Below are positions 21,204 to 30,839 of a DNA stretch of 33,177 nt, one piece after another. The position numbers and the translations under genes are program-made. The notes below the pieces were generated by a model. It was not told the origin of the DNA and did not search any database. It saw only the letters and a program-made list of their open reading frames with translations. Source of the DNA: Anaerosolibacter sp. (GTDB taxonomy: Bacteria > Bacillota > Clostridia > Peptostreptococcales > Thermotaleaceae); assembly GCF_029240175.1 (NCBI RefSeq), contig NZ_JARBTM010000027.1, positions 1 to 33,177 of the forward strand, written 5' to 3'. The stretch's first letter is position 1. Every line of letters starts with the position of its first letter.

Positions 21204-22646
21204 ATGTCAAAAAAAGAAAAGCAGTTTGTAGAAGATATTACCCCGATGGAGGTAGACTTTCCCCAATGGTATACGGATGTAATCACAAAGACAGATTTGG
21301 TAGACTATTCACCAGTTAGAGGATTTATGGTGATTAAACCCTATGGGTATGCTATTTGGGAGAATATCCAAAAATATATGGATAAAAGATTCAAGGATAC
21401 AGGACATAAAAACTGTTATTTCCCTTTATTGATTCCAGAAAGTTTATTGAAGAAGGAAGCAGAGCACGTGGAAGGATTTGCTCCAGAAGTAGCTTGGGTA
21501 ACCCATGGAGGGAAAGAAGAATTACAGGAAAGACTTTGCGTAAGACCTACTTCTGAGACGATCATTTGTTCCATGTATGCCAAATGGCTAAAATCCTATA
21601 GAGAGCTGCCATATTTATATAATCAGTGGTGCAGTGTTGTGCGCTGGGAAAAATCAACAAGACCCTTCTTAAGAACATCAGAGTTCTTATGGCAGGAAGG
21701 ACATACCCTTCACGAAACCTATGATGAAGCGCAAGAAGAAACTTTGCAGATGCTGGGTATCTATAAAGAAACTGCAGAGGAGCTAATGGCCATTCCTGTG
21801 GTAACGGGAAGAAAGAGTGATAAGGAAAAATTTGCTGGAGCCTATGCAACCTATACCATGGAGGCATTGATGCACGATGGAAAGGCGCTTCAGGCAGGTA
21901 CCTCTCATAACCTAGGGCAACACTTCACAAAGGCTTTTGAAATAACATTCTTAGGCAGAAACGGGGAAATACAAAATCCATACCATACATCTTGGGGTGT
22001 TTCTACGAGATTAATCGGTGGAATTATTATGGTACATGGTGACAACCGAGGACTTGTACTGCCGCCAAGACTGGCACCAATCCAAGTCATCATGATTCCT
22101 ATTGCGCAACATAAAGAAGGTGTACTCGATAAAGCCTATGAATTGAAAAAACTATTAGGTGATGACATCCGTGTGGAAATCGACGACAATGATAACTACT
22201 CTCCAGGCTGGAAGTTCAATGAGTACGAAATGAAGGGAGTTCCAATCCGTATTGAGGTGGGACCAAAGGATATAGAAAAGAATCAAGTGATGATTTCAAG
22301 AAGAGATACCCTGGAAAAGCAAGCTGTACCAATGGAAGGTCTTAGAGAAACCGTATTGTCATTGCTAGATGATATCCACAATAACATGTTGGAGAGAGCG
22401 AGAAAGCATAGGGATGAAAATACCTATTCTATCAGCGATTTTGAAGACTTTAAGCAGAAAATGGAAGAAAAGCCTGGCTTTGCAAAGGGTATGTGGTGTG
22501 GCACGCGAGAATGTGAAGACAACATTAAGGCAGAAACCAGTGCGACCATTCGTTGTATGCCATTTGAGCAGGAAGATCTTGGTGACAAGTGTCACTTCTG
22601 TGGAAAAGAAGCGAAGCACATGGTATATGTAGCAAAGGCATATTAG
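21204..22646 (+). CDS. proS: Prolyl-tRNA synthetase, archaeal/eukaryal type
   Basis: ATG 21204, 9 bases after AAAGGAG, gives 480 residues, the length of archaeal-type ProRS. Class II motif 2 ([15 protein letters not shown]) and motif 3 ([14 protein letters not shown]) are close together with no inserted editing domain. The C-terminal extension contains zinc-binding cysteines (WCGTREC and CHFCG) and ends in a C-terminal tyrosine, AKAY, a mark of this type. It charges tRNA-Pro with proline. It lies under the proline T-box and is followed by a second, bacterial-type ProRS, so the organism has both. Confidence 0.93.
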   Translation: MSKKEKQFVEDITPMEVDFPQWYTDVITKTDLVDYSPVRGFMVIKPYGYAIWENIQKYMDKRFKDTGHKNCYFPLLIPESLLKKEAEHVEGFAPEVAWVTHGGKEELQERLCVRPTSETIICSMYAKWLKSYRELPYLYNQWCSVVRWEKSTRPFLRTSEFLWQEGHTLHETYDEAQEETLQMLGIYKETAEELMAIPVVTGRKSDKEKFAGAYATYTMEALMHDGKALQAGTSHNLGQHFTKAFEITFLGRNGEIQNPYHTSWGVSTRLIGGIIMVHGDNRGLVLPPRLAPIQVIMIPIAQHKEGVLDKAYELKKLLGDDIRVEIDDNDNYSPGWKFNEYEMKGVPIRIEVGPKDIEKNQVMISRRDTLEKQAVPMEGLRETVLSLLDDIHNNMLERARKHRDENTYSISDFEDFKQKMEEKPGFAKGMWCGTRECEDNIKAETSATIRCMPFEQEDLGDKCHFCGKEAKHMVYVAKAY

Positions 22647-22653
22647 TCAAAAG

Positions 22654-22682
22654 AGGTGGTTATACGGTGTATAACCACCTTT
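22654..22682 (+). terminator. Hairpin after the first proS
   Basis: AGGTGGTTATAC (22654-22665) pairs with GTATAACCACCT (22669-22680) around GGT. Only a short T-rich tail (TTTGTTGT) follows, so termination may be partial and allow read-through into the second proS. Confidence 0.7.
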
Positions 22683-22696
22683 GTTGTAAGAAGATG

Positions 22697-22757
22697 GTTA
22701 GCAGTTAGCCGTTGGCAGGTTTGGGCGTGTTTTGCGGCTAACCGCTAACTGCTAACA
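22697..22757. repeat. GTTAGCN heptad repeat forming a large inverted repeat
   Basis: The left arm carries GTTAGCA, GTTAGCC and GTTGGCA. The right arm carries GCTAACC, GCTAACT and GCTAACA. Bases 22697-22709 pair perfectly with 22744-22756, and 22711-22716 with 22737-22742 (one G-T). It lies between the two proS genes. Related copies are at 26435 and 29763. Confidence 0.8.
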
Positions 22758-22827
22758 GAGCTGGAAATACAGCAGAAAGAAAAATAAAATAATAGAGCGA
22801 ATCAAAATAACAAAGGGGTAGTTAAGC

Positions 22828-24546
22828 ATGAGATTATCAAAAATGTACTTTAGAACCCTAAGGGAGATTCCAAGTGATGCGGAAATACCAAGTCATCAGC
22901 TTCTTTTGCGGGCAGGCTTGATTCGGAAGCTGGCTTCTGGCATTTATGGCTATATGCCCATGGGTTACCGGGTGATAAGGAAGATTGAACAGATCATTCG
23001 TGAAGAAATGAATGAAAAAGGTGCCCAGGAGCTGCTGATGTCTGCTGTCCAGCCAGCAGAACTGTGGATAGAATCGGGCCGATGGTCTGATTTTGGCCCT
23101 GAGATGTTTCGTTTAAAGGATCGAAATGAAAGAGAATTTTGCCTTGGGCCTACCCATGAAGAAATCTTTACAGACATAGTTCGGGATGAGGTAAAGTCTT
23201 ATAAGGACTTACCCATAAATCTGTACCAGATACAGACAAAATATCGAGATGAGAAGAGACCAAGATTTGGATTGATGAGATGCAGAGAGTTTATCATGAA
23301 GGATGCCTATTCCTTTGATCGGGATTGGGAAGGCTTGAACAGGGTGTATGAAGATATGTATGATGCCTATACCCAAATATTCAAACGCTGTGGCTTGGAT
23401 TTCAGAGCTGTAGAAGCGGATACAGGGGCAATGGGCGGAAGCGATTCCCATGAATTTACTGCCATGTCTGAATTTGGGGAGGGTAAAATCGCCTACTGCG
23501 AGAACTGCAGCTATGGAGCTACTGTAGAAAAGGCAACTTGTGATTCGGCTATACCAGAACAGCATGAGGCGTCATTGGAATTAAGAGAGATACATACCCC
23601 AAATGTCAAGACCATTGATGAACTGACGAAGTTTCTTGAAATCCCAGGCAAGAAACTCCTAAAGACATTAATTTTTAGCGCAAAAAATGAACTGGTTGCA
23701 GCTGTGCTTTTAGGTCATAGGGAATTAAATATAGTTAAACTGGTAAATGCCTTAGGTGTTCAGGAGCATGAACTCGAATTTGCAACAGAAGAAGATATTC
23801 TACAATGTACAGGTGCAGCTGTTGGGTTTGCGGGACCAATAGGATTAAAAAATATAAAGATGTTGGTAGATCGTGAAGTGCCTCTTGAAAAAAATACGGT
23901 GATAGGTGCCAACAAAACCGATTATCATATAGCCAACGTAAACTATGGCAGAGATTTTGTAGGGGATCACATACTGGATTTAAGAATGGTCGAGGAAGGG
24001 GATTCCTGTCCACTCTGCGGCAGTGGTGTGAAACTGGCAAGGGGTATCGAAGTGGGACAGATATTTAAACTTGGAACAAAATATAGTGAAGCTATGAATG
24101 GAACCTATACTGACGAGGGGATGAAGGAAAAAAACATTGTCATGGGCTGCTATGGCATTGGTGTTTCCAGAACAATGGCAGCCATCATTGAGCAGCATCA
24201 TGACGGGGACGGGATTCGATGGCCGTTATCCGTGGCACCTTATCATGTAATGATCGCCGTGGTAAATGTAAAGGATGAACTGCAAATGGAGATGGGTGAA
24301 AAACTATATAGGGAACTCCTTTCCAATCAAATTGAGGCATTGCTGGATGACCGAGATGAGAGGGCAGGTGTTAAGTTTAAGGATGCAGACCTCCTGGGCA
24401 TTCCTATCCGGATTACCATAGGAAAACGAGCAAGTGAAGGGATTGTGGAGTTCAAGCTAAGAAAAGAGAAAGATAAGGAAGAACTATCGTATGGTCATGT
24501 CATCTCAAGAATAACAGCCATTCTCAAAGAAGCAGGAATTCAATAG
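22828..24546 (+). CDS. proS: Prolyl-tRNA synthetase, bacterial type with INS editing domain
   Basis: The 572 residues match bacterial ProRS. The N-terminal catalytic core begins [19 protein letters not shown], with class II motif 2 around [16 protein letters not shown]. An inserted INS domain of roughly 170 residues (about 225-395) includes [10 protein letters not shown], whose lysine matches the editing lysine of E. coli ProRS. CENC and CPLCG pairs flank the INS region. A C-terminal anticodon-binding domain follows. INS removes misacylated Ala-tRNA-Pro. The archaeal-type ProRS just upstream lacks such a domain, so this copy may add fidelity. RBS AAAGGGG precedes the ATG. Confidence 0.93.
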   Translation: MRLSKMYFRTLREIPSDAEIPSHQLLLRAGLIRKLASGIYGYMPMGYRVIRKIEQIIREEMNEKGAQELLMSAVQPAELWIESGRWSDFGPEMFRLKDRNEREFCLGPTHEEIFTDIVRDEVKSYKDLPINLYQIQTKYRDEKRPRFGLMRCREFIMKDAYSFDRDWEGLNRVYEDMYDAYTQIFKRCGLDFRAVEADTGAMGGSDSHEFTAMSEFGEGKIAYCENCSYGATVEKATCDSAIPEQHEASLELREIHTPNVKTIDELTKFLEIPGKKLLKTLIFSAKNELVAAVLLGHRELNIVKLVNALGVQEHELEFATEEDILQCTGAAVGFAGPIGLKNIKMLVDREVPLEKNTVIGANKTDYHIANVNYGRDFVGDHILDLRMVEEGDSCPLCGSGVKLARGIEVGQIFKLGTKYSEAMNGTYTDEGMKEKNIVMGCYGIGVSRTMAAIIEQHHDGDGIRWPLSVAPYHVMIAVVNVKDELQMEMGEKLYRELLSNQIEALLDDRDERAGVKFKDADLLGIPIRITIGKRASEGIVEFKLRKEKDKEELSYGHVISRITAILKEAGIQ

Positions 24547-24552
24547 AATTTC

Positions 24553-24581
24553 TTGATAAGAAAAATATTTTGGGATATAAT
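24553..24581 (+). promoter_or_regulatory. Sigma-A promoter of gltX
   Basis: TTGATA (24553-24558) lies 17 bases before TATAAT (24576-24581), about 65 bases upstream of the gltX start. Confidence 0.75.
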
Positions 24582-24645
24582 AAACTAATGTAAAATACGG
24601 ATAGAATAAACCAAAGAGAAATTCAATGTATTGGGAGGCAATAAA

Positions 24646-26124
24646 ATGACAGTAAGAGTTAGATTTGCACCAAGTCCCACGGGGTTTGTACATATAGGCA
24701 GCTTGAGAACCGCGCTCTACAATTATTTGTTTGCAAAAAAAAATGGTGGTCAGTATATCTTGAGAATTGAAGATACAGACCAGACAAGATATGTAGAGGG
24801 CGCCATCGAAGGGATGTTGAACTCCATGGCTTGGGCCGGGGTAAACCATGATGAAGGAGCAGTTCTGGAAGATGACAAGCTTGTGGAAAAAGGAGATCAC
24901 GGACCTTATATTCAATCGGAGCGATTAGAGATTTATCAGAAATATATCCAAGAGCTTCTAGAGGCGGGTCATGCATATTATTGTTTCTGTTCTAGGGAAA
25001 GATTGGAAGAAGTAAGGGAACAGCAGAAAGCAGCAGGGATGACGCCGAAGTATGATGGACATTGCAGACAATATACCTTGGAAGAGGCAAGGACGAAAAT
25101 CGCCAATGGAGAATCCTATGTGATTCGTTTAAAACTACCAGAGAATAGAGATATACAGTTCTCTGATGTGGTTAGAGGCAATGTAACAGTAAATACCAAC
25201 GATATCGATGATCAAGTGTTAATGAAATCCGATGGATTCCCAACCTATCACTTTGCAGTGGTGGTAGATGATTATTTGATGGGGATTACCCATGTCATCC
25301 GCGGTGAAGAATGGCTGATTTCCACACCTAAGCACGTATATCTTTATGAGGTGTTTGGCTGGAAGGCACCACAATATGTGCACCTGCCGAATATATTAAA
25401 TGCTGAACGCAAAAAATTAAGCAAACGCCAAGGGGACGTAGCAGTAGAAGATTTTGTTCGAAAAGGTTATCTACCAGAAGGATTGGTAAACTATATTGCC
25501 TTGGTAGGCTGGAGTCCTGAGGATAATCAGGAGTTGTTCTCAATGGAGGAATTGATTGAGAAATTTAGCCTAGAGCGAGTATCCAAAAGCGGGGGTGTTT
25601 TTGATACAGACAAGTTGAATTGGATCAACAGTCATTATATCAAAGAGAGTCCAGTGGAGCGCATCACGGATTTGGCAATTCCCCACTTGATAAAAGCAGG
25701 TTATGTCACTGAAGTGGAAGTTAATGAAAAGTACCAGTGGATCAAAGATATGGTAACAGTGCTACAAGATCGTCTTTCCTATGTGGGAGAGATCGTAGAT
25801 AAAGTAGATATTTTCTTTACAACGGAAATAAAGCCTGAAGATCAGGAAGCAGAGGAGATTTTAAAGGTAGAGCATTTGCCTCAATTGCTAGAAGTATTTG
25901 GTGAAAAGATTAAAGCTATTGAAGTTGTAGATGAAGATGTGGTGAAGGGTATCTTCAAGGAAATTCAGAAAGAAACAGGAATAAAAGGCAAGAATCTTTT
26001 CATGCCGATCCGTGTAGCCTTAACAGGTGCAGTTCATGGACCAGATCTTCCTTTAACTTTAAAAGTAATTGGTAAACAAAATATTCTATCTCGCATAGAC
26101 TATGTAAAGAACAATTTGTTATAA
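24646..26124 (+). CDS. gltX: Glutamyl-tRNA synthetase
   Basis: ATG 24646 follows TTGGGAGG and opens [13 protein letters not shown], giving 492 residues; an upstream in-frame TTG overlaps the RBS and is rejected. The HIGH motif is HIGS (16-19) and the KMSKS motif is KLSKRQG. It charges tRNA-Glu. In Firmicutes lacking GlnRS this enzyme also charges tRNA-Gln for the amidotransferase route; whether that applies here is not visible. Its own promoter lies at 24553. The candidate promoter of the cysteine T-box overlaps its stop codon. Confidence 0.95.
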   Translation: MTVRVRFAPSPTGFVHIGSLRTALYNYLFAKKNGGQYILRIEDTDQTRYVEGAIEGMLNSMAWAGVNHDEGAVLEDDKLVEKGDHGPYIQSERLEIYQKYIQELLEAGHAYYCFCSRERLEEVREQQKAAGMTPKYDGHCRQYTLEEARTKIANGESYVIRLKLPENRDIQFSDVVRGNVTVNTNDIDDQVLMKSDGFPTYHFAVVVDDYLMGITHVIRGEEWLISTPKHVYLYEVFGWKAPQYVHLPNILNAERKKLSKRQGDVAVEDFVRKGYLPEGLVNYIALVGWSPEDNQELFSMEELIEKFSLERVSKSGGVFDTDKLNWINSHYIKESPVERITDLAIPHLIKAGYVTEVEVNEKYQWIKDMVTVLQDRLSYVGEIVDKVDIFFTTEIKPEDQEAEEILKVEHLPQLLEVFGEKIKAIEVVDEDVVKGIFKEIQKETGIKGKNLFMPIRVALTGAVHGPDLPLTLKVIGKQNILSRIDYVKNNLL

Positions 26125-26125
26125 T
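26096..26125 (+). promoter_or_regulatory. Candidate promoter of the cysteine T-box, overlapping the gltX 3' end
   Basis: Consensus TATAAT at 26120-26125 includes the gltX stop codon. TAGACT (26096-26101), 18 bases upstream, is a modest -35. Confidence 0.5.
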
Positions 26126-26131
26126 AAATAA

Positions 26132-26373
26132 AAGACCATGATTAGGAGAGTACGTTTATTTTATCCTGACAGAGAGAAGCTATCATTGGCTGAGAGTAGC
26201 TTAAGGTATTGATAAACCGAAATGCACCTATGAGTCGTTGTCCGAAATTGAGTAGGCGCAATCGGCTGAGCTCCGTTACAGGCTCATAAAGCTGGGGAAG
26301 TTACTTCCTAAGCAGAGTGGAACCGCGAACAACCTTCGTCTCTGTATATATGTATGGAGATGGAGGTTTTTTA
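26132..26373 (+). promoter_or_regulatory. T-box riboswitch (cysteine, UGC specifier) controlling cysE-cysS
   Basis: The T-box core AGAGTGGAACCGCGAAC is at 26314-26330 and is followed directly by an attenuator. In the stem I 3' strand the specifier region reads GAAATGCACC, placing TGC, a cysteine codon, at 26223-26225. That fits serine acetyltransferase and cysteinyl-tRNA synthetase downstream. Low charging of tRNA-Cys should raise both cysteine synthesis and charging. Confidence 0.9.
26331..26373 (+). terminator. Terminator of the cysteine T-box
   Basis: AACCTTCGTCTC (26331-26342) pairs with GAGATGGAGGTT (26357-26368), allowing G-T pairs, around a 14-base loop. A T run follows (26367-26372). 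Confidence 0.88.
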
Positions 26374-26434
26374 TTGTTGATAGGATAGACGATGAAAGTC
26401 AGCTCCAAAGGCTACAGCGCAGAACATGCAAACC

Positions 26435-26457
26435 ACTAACCGCTAACGGCTAACCGG
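26435..26457. repeat. GTTAGCN heptad repeat, three units in reverse orientation
   Basis: ACTAACC, GCTAACG and GCTAACC lie in 7-base phase, the reverse complement of GTTAGCN. Only one arm is present here. It sits between the cysteine T-box and cysE. Confidence 0.7.
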
Positions 26458-26543
26458 AGTAAGATAATACCTAGGAAGAGCTATAAGCATAGTTTTGCAC
26501 AAATTTTGAAGATGTAGTGATAAAAGGAGGGAGAATAAAGGAT

Positions 26544-27212
26544 ATGTCTCAAGTGTTTAAGTCCATTAGGGAAGATATACATGCAGTTATGGAAAGAGAC
26601 CCAGCGGCCAATAGCTGGGTAGAGGTGCTTCTTTGCTATCCAGGGATACACGCCGTAATATCTCATCGGCTTGCCCATGGCTTATACAAAAGAAATTTAA
26701 AGCTGCTGGCGAGGATCGTATCTCAGATCAACCGTTTTTTCACAGGGATCGAAATTCATCCAGGGGCGCAAATTGGCAGACGCCTATTTATAGACCACGG
26801 TATGGGCGTAGTCATTGGGGAGACGGCTGAAATTGGAGATGATGTAACCATTTATCAAGGTGCAACTTTAGGAGGAACAGGGAAAGAAAAGGGGAAAAGA
26901 CACCCTACCATAGGCAATAACGTGGTGATTAGCAGTGGTGCCAAGATATTAGGGCCCTTTACAGTAGGAGATGATTCGAAAATTGGTTCAGGTTCTGTTG
27001 TGCTAAGAGAGGTGCCGCCTAATTGTACGGTAGTAGGTGTGCCAGGACACATTGTAATAAAGGATAATGTGAAATTGAAGAGTATGCATAAAGAAGAAAT
27101 TGACTTAGATCAAGTAAGATTGCCAGACCCGATTGCAGAAGAGCTAGAATGCTTAAGGAAACGAATTGTTGAATTGGAAAAGAAAATGTTAGAAAAGGAG
27201 AGAAAACAATGA
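26544..27212 (+). CDS. cysE: Serine O-acetyltransferase
   Basis: CysE makes O-acetylserine from serine and acetyl-CoA, the first step of cysteine synthesis. I take ATG 26544 ([15 protein letters not shown]), giving 222 residues; an AGGAGG lies rather far upstream (about 14 bases) and an upstream in-frame GTG at 26517 precedes it, so the start is slightly uncertain. The N-terminal helical domain and the left-handed beta helix of hexapeptide repeats are clear ([38 protein letters not shown]). A coiled C-terminal tail follows. It overlaps cysS by 4 bases (ATGA), so the two are coupled under the cysteine T-box. Confidence 0.93.
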   Translation: MSQVFKSIREDIHAVMERDPAANSWVEVLLCYPGIHAVISHRLAHGLYKRNLKLLARIVSQINRFFTGIEIHPGAQIGRRLFIDHGMGVVIGETAEIGDDVTIYQGATLGGTGKEKGKRHPTIGNNVVISSGAKILGPFTVGDDSKIGSGSVVLREVPPNCTVVGVPGHIVIKDNVKLKSMHKEEIDLDQVRLPDPIAEELECLRKRIVELEKKMLEKERKQ

Positions 27213-28609
27213 AATTGTACAACACACTAACGAGAAAGAAAGAAGAATTCGTATCAATGGTGCCAGGAGAAGTAAAAATGTATGTGTGCGGTCCTACGGT
27301 ATACAACTATTTTCACATTGGAAATGCACGACCTTTTACGGTTTTTGATACCATGAGGAGATATTTGGCGTATAGTGGATATAAGGTGACCTTTGTCCAA
27401 AACTTTACCGATATCGACGATAAAATCATTGCCAAGGCTATGGAAGAGGGAATCAGCCCGAGTGAAGTGAGCGAAAAATACATTGATGAATATTTTAAGG
27501 ATGCTATGGCCCTTGGGGTTAAGAAAGCGGATATACATCCTAAGGTAACAGAAAATGTACCAGAGATTATTGCTTTTATTCAGCGGCTCATTGATAAAGG
27601 CTTTGCTTATGAGGTACATGGAGATGTATATTTTGACACGACTAGATTTGAAGACTATGGAAAGCTTTCAAAACAAAGCCTTGAAGATTTAGAACTGGGC
27701 GCGAGGATTGAAGTAAAGGAAGTAAAGAAGAACCCAATGGATTTCGCCCTATGGAAGGCACAAAAGCCAGGAGAGCAATCATGGGATAGTCCATGGGGAA
27801 AAGGCAGACCAGGTTGGCATATTGAATGCTCTGTAATGTCCATGCGGTACCTGGGGGAAACCATCGACATCCATGCGGGAGGGCAAGATCTAATTTTTCC
27901 CCATCACGAAAATGAAATTGCCCAAAGTGAAGCATGCACTGGACATCCTTTTGCAAGATATTGGGTTCATAATGGGTATATCACCATCAATGATGAAAAA
28001 ATGTCTAAGTCAAAGGGGAATTTCTTTACTGTAAGAGACATATTGAAAGAGTTTGATGGAGAGGTTATTCGATTTTTCTTACTTTCTGCTCAGTATCGAA
28101 ATCCTATTAACTTTAGCAGAACATTGATGGAGCAGGCACAAAATGCTTTAGAACGTTTGTATAATGCGAAAAACAACTTATCCCACCTGCTGGAAAAGGT
28201 AGAAAAACTCGAAATGCAAGAAGGAGAGAAAGAAATATTTGCTGACTTTGAAGCATATAAGTCAAAGTTTATTGAGGCCATGGATGATGACTTAAATACT
28301 GCAGACGCTATTGCTGCAATTTTTGAGTTGGTAAAAGAAATCAATTCCCATGTAAAAGGAACAGCTTCAAAAGAATTGATACAAAAAAGTTATGACTTGT
28401 TAATGGAGCTGGCTGGTGTACTAGGGCTACTGGGTAAAAAAGATGAATCTGGTGTTGACTCAGAAATAGAGCAATTAATCGAGGAAAGACAGAAGGCGAG
28501 AAAAGAGAAGAACTTCGCCCTAGCCGACCAAATCAGAGATCAGTTAAAAGAAAAAGGTATCGCTTTAAAAGATACCCCTCAAGGCGTTCAGATTATTAAA
28601 TTAAACTAG
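27209..28609 (+). CDS. cysS: Cysteinyl-tRNA synthetase
   Basis: The 466-residue class I synthetase has catalytic zinc ligand C27 in YVCGPTVYN, the HIGH motif as HIGN (36-39), a further zinc cysteine in HIECS, the HHENE stretch, and KMSKSKG. Length and domain order match bacterial CysRS. Its start overlaps the cysE stop. Coupling cysteine synthesis and charging in one T-box-controlled unit is common in Gram-positive bacteria. A long hairpin follows the stop. Confidence 0.95.
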   Translation: MKLYNTLTRKKEEFVSMVPGEVKMYVCGPTVYNYFHIGNARPFTVFDTMRRYLAYSGYKVTFVQNFTDIDDKIIAKAMEEGISPSEVSEKYIDEYFKDAMALGVKKADIHPKVTENVPEIIAFIQRLIDKGFAYEVHGDVYFDTTRFEDYGKLSKQSLEDLELGARIEVKEVKKNPMDFALWKAQKPGEQSWDSPWGKGRPGWHIECSVMSMRYLGETIDIHAGGQDLIFPHHENEIAQSEACTGHPFARYWVHNGYITINDEKMSKSKGNFFTVRDILKEFDGEVIRFFLLSAQYRNPINFSRTLMEQAQNALERLYNAKNNLSHLLEKVEKLEMQEGEKEIFADFEAYKSKFIEAMDDDLNTADAIAAIFELVKEINSHVKGTASKELIQKSYDLLMELAGVLGLLGKKDESGVDSEIEQLIEERQKARKEKNFALADQIRDQLKEKGIALKDTPQGVQIIKLN

Positions 28610-28614
28610 AAGGC

Positions 28615-28649
28615 ATTAAACTGCCGATGATCCCCATCGGCAGTTTAAT
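28615..28649 (+). terminator. 15-bp hairpin after cysS, poor T tail
   Basis: Bases 28615-28629 pair perfectly with 28635-28649 (core ACTGCCGATG) around a 5-base loop. It is followed by ATGCTTTG rather than a T run, so it may terminate weakly or protect the 3' end. Confidence 0.6.
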
Positions 28650-28813
28650 ATGCTTTGAATATAAGGCTTCGGCACCTTGAGATTCATAGTAGATTATGAT
28701 AAGATGCTTATGGTAATGTATAGAAAATATGAATTTTTAGAAGATAATAAGATAGATGGTATGTGAGTGAATTGACGATAGATAAAGTCGGATAATCACT
28801 AATGTTTTCCCGG

Positions 28814-28841
28814 ACACCGTGTGCCGTGCACCGCGTACCAA
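28814..28841. repeat. Heptanucleotide repeat NNACCGN, four units, second locus
   Basis: ACACCGT, GTGCCGT, GCACCGC and GTACCAA lie in 7-base phase, sharing two or more unit types with the array at 21087-21114. It lies in the 317-base gap between cysS and the Mini-III gene, otherwise occupied only by hairpins. Confidence 0.65.
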
Positions 28842-28847
28842 AGAAAT

Positions 28848-28888
28848 GGATACATCTTCGCTGTGTGTATAAATATACGAAGATGTCC
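28848..28888. other. Hairpin upstream of the Mini-III gene
   Basis: ACATCTTCG (28852-28860) pairs with CGAAGATGT (28878-28886) around a 17-base loop. No T run follows. It could affect mRNA processing or be part of the adjacent repeat element. Confidence 0.5.
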
Positions 28889-28926
28889 ATCGTTAGGCTA
28901 CTAAAAAATTGACAAAGGTTGGTTGC

Positions 28927-29367
28927 ATGATGAAGAAGGATATTCTGACTTCCTTAGGTATTGCGAAAAAGACAGAGGAAGAAATTCGTTTTCTCTCTCC
29001 TTTGGTATATGCCTACATAGGAGACGCTGTTTATGAGGTATATATTCGAAGCTACATCATAAACAAATATGGGGGCAATGTAAATGCACTCCACAAGATT
29101 GCTACGAGATTTGTAAAGGCGGCATCTCAAGCCCATGCTGTCCATGAGCTTGAGCATCAACTGAGTGAGGAAGAGTGGGGTATCATCAAACGAGGAAGGA
29201 ATCAAAAGTCAGGCTCTGTGCCTAAAAATGCCAATCTTGCGGATTATCGATATGCCACAGGCTTCGAGTCTTTGATTGGGTATTTATATTTGATGGACAA
29301 GCATGATCGCATTGAAGAAATCGTGGAAAAAGCAATCGTAATCATCGAGGAAAAAACGAAGGATTAG
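28927..29367 (+). CDS. mrnC: Mini-III ribonuclease (23S rRNA maturation)
   Basis: The start is ATG 28927, 8 bases after AAAGG, giving 146 residues; a second ATG follows directly, and an upstream TTG at 28909 has no RBS. The single RNase III catalytic domain shows YIGDAVYEVYIR with the catalytic aspartate, and no double-stranded RNA-binding domain, as in B. subtilis MrnC. It matures 23S rRNA ends. Location next to cysS, rlmB and yacP is the usual Firmicute order. Confidence 0.93.
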   Translation: MMKKDILTSLGIAKKTEEEIRFLSPLVYAYIGDAVYEVYIRSYIINKYGGNVNALHKIATRFVKAASQAHAVHELEHQLSEEEWGIIKRGRNQKSGSVPKNANLADYRYATGFESLIGYLYLMDKHDRIEEIVEKAIVIIEEKTKD

Positions 29368-29378
29368 GAGTGAAGGAA

Positions 29379-29750
29379 ATGGGAAAAAAGGAGAAGGTTT
29401 ATCTATATATCACGTTGCTTCTTGCAGTGATCCTTGTTACAAAATCTCTGGTTTTGGATGAGGTAAGAAATCTAAGTGGAGATGAGATCAAAGTAAAACA
29501 GTTTGTGGAAAGAGCTGTAGATGAGAAGTACGGTGGTTTTCTTAAAAATAAAGGGATCGTGAAATATAGAATCGTTGATATTAAGCAGGTGGATACAAAA
29601 GGAATTTCTACCATAGAATATTACGCTCAAGGAAACAACCAGCTTGTGAAGGATGACATTGAAGGAAAATACCAAGCAAAGGTTAGGGGTTATTTCTTGC
29701 ATATCATTCCCTACAAGGAGTTCAAGGTAGCTACCAATAATGAGAAGTAA
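29379..29750 (+). CDS. Small membrane-anchored protein of unknown function
   Basis: ATG 29379 lies 8 bases after AGGAG, giving 123 residues. Residues 6-25 (VYLYITLLLAVILVTKSLVL) form an N-terminal membrane anchor or uncleaved signal, with no cleavage cysteine. The remaining domain is mixed charge with alternating strands (YRIVDI, STIEYYA, YQAKVRGYF), suggesting a small extracytoplasmic beta-rich fold. It follows mrnC by 11 bases and may be co-transcribed. I recognise no family. Confidence 0.75.
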   Translation: MGKKEKVYLYITLLLAVILVTKSLVLDEVRNLSGDEIKVKQFVERAVDEKYGGFLKNKGIVKYRIVDIKQVDTKGISTIEYYAQGNNQLVKDDIEGKYQAKVRGYFLHIIPYKEFKVATNNEK

Positions 29751-29762
29751 GTGTAATAGGTG

Positions 29763-29900
29763 GTTAGCTGTTAGCGGTTAGCCGTTAGCATGAAAACCAT
29801 TGTAGGGAACGACGCCCTCGTCGTTCCGAAAAGATAGGTATAGCCTTTACGCTTTAGAGGTTTGAATGATTTTAGGTTTTTTAACGGCTAACAGCTAACC
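29763..29900. repeat. Composite inverted-repeat element with GTTAGCN heptads at both ends
   Basis: The left end has four heptads (GTTAGCT, GTTAGCG, GTTAGCC, GTTAGCA; 29763-29790) and the right end has GCTAACA and GCTAACC (29887-29900). GGTTAGCTGTTAGC (29762-29775) is exactly complementary to 29887-29900. Inside is a separate perfect 9-bp hairpin, GGAACGACG (29806-29814) with CGTCGTTCC (29819-29827). The ends and size (about 140 bases) suggest a MITE-like unit, without coding capacity. Confidence 0.75.
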
Positions 29901-29981
29901 GGTAAGGTTAAAGCTTTAGTTAGGCTTGACCGCATTCTACGAGTACGCATATTCGATCTATACAAAAGAAGGGGGATTCTC

Positions 29982-30740
29982 TTGAAAATTACATTGATCC
30001 AACATACACCAGAACCTGAAAAAGTCGTGGCTGCAGCCGCGAAGCTTTGTTATTCTGCCGTAGGCGTAGATAGTATTATGGAAGACCTACAGTCAGAAAA
30101 GGTAGAAAAATTCGTTGATATGTTAATGGGATTAGGCCATGAGTCTCCCATTGAACATGTGAGCTTTACCTTTGCTGTAGAAGGGGTAAGCCGTGTGCTA
30201 ACCCATCAGTTGGTAAGACATCGTATCGCCTCTTATTCTCAACAATCCCAGCGATATGTTAAGCTGGACCAGTTTGATTATATCATTCCTCCGAGTATTG
30301 CTGCGATACCAGAAGCCAAGGCGAAATTTATAGAAGCTATGGTATCGGATCAAAAATTATATGATGAATTGGTAGGGATTCTACAAGAACAGCACTATCA
30401 ACGATTGGTTGAGGAAGGGAAAACGGAGAAGCAGGCCATAAGAATGGCAGAAAAAGTCGCCATAGAGGATGCTCGTTATGTTTTTCCGAACGCATGTGAG
30501 ACCAAAATTGTACTGACGATGAATGCGCGAACCTTGATGAACTTTTTCCATCATCGCTGTTGTGAGAGAGCCCAGTGGGAGATACGAGAGCTAGCCACAG
30601 AAATGTTGAGTTTAGTTAGAAATGTCGCCCCTAATTTGTTTAAATATGCAGGACCAAACTGTATTAAAGGTACTTGTCCGGAAGGTTCCATGACTTGTGG
30701 AAAGATCATGGAGGTCCGTGAAAAGTTCAAAGGATTATAG
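29982..30740 (+). CDS. thyX: FAD-dependent thymidylate synthase
   Basis: ThyX methylates dUMP to dTMP using methylenetetrahydrofolate and FADH2. The diagnostic RHRx7S motif is present as R79-H80-R81 to S89 ([11 protein letters not shown]). The C-terminal arginine/histidine-rich region ([16 protein letters not shown]) is also typical. The TTG start at 29982 is chosen because AAGAAGGGGG lies just upstream and the protein begins [13 protein letters not shown]. Length is 252 residues, a little above the family mean. A weak promoter-like TTGACC is at 29926. Confidence 0.95.
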   Translation: MKITLIQHTPEPEKVVAAAAKLCYSAVGVDSIMEDLQSEKVEKFVDMLMGLGHESPIEHVSFTFAVEGVSRVLTHQLVRHRIASYSQQSQRYVKLDQFDYIIPPSIAAIPEAKAKFIEAMVSDQKLYDELVGILQEQHYQRLVEEGKTEKQAIRMAEKVAIEDARYVFPNACETKIVLTMNARTLMNFFHHRCCERAQWEIRELATEMLSLVRNVAPNLFKYAGPNCIKGTCPEGSMTCGKIMEVREKFKGL

Positions 30741-30839
30741 ATTTGAGATTTAAGGGCAGACTAAAGATACATATGCTGTTTATGGAATAAATAGCATAAA
30801 GAGATGATGCATTGAAAAAGAATGAACGAGGTGACCGAA

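Noticed and set aside
22697-22757. CRISPR-like repeat array
   Set aside because: Units are 7 bases with no spacers and no cas genes; it is a heptad inverted repeat.
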